Assembly: GCA_025361325.1 (NCBI GenBank)
Contig: JANYAL010000012.1
Coordinates: 1-8,078, forward strand
Source: Bacteroidota bacterium
GTDB taxonomy: Bacteria > Bacteroidota > Bacteroidia > Chitinophagales > Chitinophagaceae
Length of the DNA: 8,078 nucleotides
Direction of reading: 5' to 3'
Part shown: piece by piece, positions 7,321 through 8,078 of the stretch
Position numbering within the stretch: position 1 is the stretch's first letter
Layout: every line of letters starts with the position of its first letter
Made by a program: the position numbers and the translations under genes
Notes under the pieces: model-generated
Seen by the model: only the letters and a program-made list of their open reading frames with translations
The model's database searches: none
Told to the model about the DNA's origin: nothing

Positions 7321-8078
7321 TTATTTTTTCCCTTGCAGAAAACCCAGTTGCTTCAGGATGCCCCTGGTGATGTTCATCCTTGCAGTCACCAGGTCGGTAC
7401 CCGGTTTCAAAGCCCGCACGAATGTGACAAAGAAATATACATGATTATTCTCTTCCACCCAGCCTGTTATCCAGGCAAGGTCCCGCCCGGTTTCATCGGT
7501 ATCTGTGCCGGTCTTGTAACTAAGCTTATACAGGGTATTGTCTTCCTGCAGCATTACTTCACGCACCATTTGCTGTACACTCTTTCTAAAGGGAAGCTGG
7601 TCGAAGTATAGTTTCTTCACCAGGCCCAGCTGTTCATCCGGTGATATTTTCAGGCGGTTATTGAGCCAGAAGGAATCAATAGGACCGCTGATGTTCTTAT
7701 TGCCGTAACCGATGCTGTCGATCCATAGTTGCATGGTATCATGCCCGATGCGCCTCGCCACTTCCTGGTAATAGGGAACACAGCTTACTTTAAAGGCTTC
7801 GGTCATATCCATGTCCTTGTTCCAGTTATCATGTGACCGTTTCACCCCGTCCCATTTTATCACCATCTTCTCATCGGTGATACGCCCCGTCTGCAGACCA
7901 ATCAATGAGTTCACGATCTTGAAGGTGGAAGCAGGTGAGAAACGCTGGGTATCCAGGGTCATATTATATACCGTTACCTGCCCGTCGGCATTGTTGAGCA
8001 GGGTGAAACATCCTTCCACGTTATTGTCGTCAAAGAATTTCTTCAGGCTGTTGTCGGTCTTCGCCTTGTTAACAGTGC
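7321..8078 (-). CDS. Class D (OXA-type) beta-lactamase, N terminus cut by window edge
   Basis: This is a periplasmic serine beta-lactamase that acylates and hydrolyses penicillin-type antibiotics using a carboxylated lysine as general base. The frame stays open to the right edge, so only the last 251 residues are visible; about 20-30, including the signal peptide, are missing. The GTG at 8017-8019 is an internal codon, not the start, because conserved family sequence and the open frame continue upstream. All class D signatures are intact. With numbering from the first visible full codon, they are the nucleophile motif STFK (Ser50, Lys53), Ser98-Cys-Val100 (S-x-V), Tyr124-Gly-Asn126 (YGN), Trp137 in the omega-like loop, which supports the carboxylated lysine in OXA-10, and Lys188-Thr-Gly190 (KTG). 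The WDGVKR and WITGWVE blocks also fit. A BlaR1/MecR1 sensor domain shares these motifs, but none of its membrane or protease part is visible and the C terminus ends as in enzymes. Substrate range cannot be inferred. Confidence 0.92.
   Translation of the reverse strand, partial: TVNKAKTDNSLKKFFDDNNVEGCFTLLNNADGQVTVYNMTLDTQRFSPASTFKIVNSLIGLQTGRITDEKMVIKWDGVKRSHDNWNKDMDMTEAFKVSCVPYYQEVARRIGHDTMQLWIDSIGYGNKNISGPIDSFWLNNRLKISPDEQLGLVKKLYFDQLPFRKSVQQMVREVMLQEDNTLYKLSYKTGTDTDETGRDLAWITGWVEENNHVYFFVTFVRALKPGTDLVTARMNITRGILKQLGFLQGKK

Noticed and set aside
7321..8019. Treating the GTG at 8017-8019 as the start of a short beta-lactamase
   Set aside because: The frame continues open to the window edge and the residues before it fit the family's N-terminal region; starting here would also remove the signal peptide needed for export.
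1..8078. Search for CRISPR arrays, tRNA or rRNA genes, insertion sequences, and defence or phage genes
   Set aside because: No regularly spaced repeats, cloverleaf-like sequence, transposase/integrase motifs or terminal inverted repeats were found; the window is nearly filled by the six genes.

Overview
The window looks like chromosomal DNA of a Bacteroidota species, most likely from the Chitinophagaceae or close relatives. Three things suggest this. IspG is the long form with a large central insertion. There is a BatB/BatC-type VWA-TPR protein ending in the Lys-Asp-Trp tail I associate with that phylum. Most starts lack a clear Shine-Dalgarno sequence and sit behind A/T-rich leaders. The family assignment is inference; no rRNA or other marker is present.

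All six supported genes are on the minus strand, so transcription runs from right to left. In that order they are: a class D (OXA-type) serine beta-lactamase cut by the right edge (7321-8078); a small secreted protein of unknown function (6701-7309); a fused BatB-BatC membrane protein (4912-6627); ispG of the MEP isoprenoid pathway (2880-4865); nadB of NAD biosynthesis (1154-2773); and an LpxL/HtrB-type lipid A acyltransferase (210-1115). Gaps are 11, 73, 46, 106 and 38 bases. The beta-lactamase and secreted protein are probably cotranscribed, as are nadB and the acyltransferase. A TAnnTTTG element before ispG hints that ispG may also have its own promoter. The 106-base gap before nadB is the most likely place for another internal break. 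The leftmost 209 bases hold no gene I can support.

The genes do not form one obvious pathway. Four of the products are envelope or exported proteins: the beta-lactamase (periplasm), the unknown secreted protein, the BatBC protein (inner membrane and periplasm) and the acyltransferase (inner membrane, lipid A). The other two, IspG and NadB, are housekeeping biosynthetic enzymes. IspG feeds the isoprenoid supply used for undecaprenyl phosphate and quinones, and NadB makes iminoaspartate for quinolinate. I see no tRNA, rRNA, CRISPR array, insertion sequence, integrase, attachment site or clear intrinsic terminator. I found no convincing new multi-gene system. The points most worth following up are the BatB-BatC fusion lying apart from batA and batD, and the uncharacterised secreted protein placed directly behind an OXA-type beta-lactamase.
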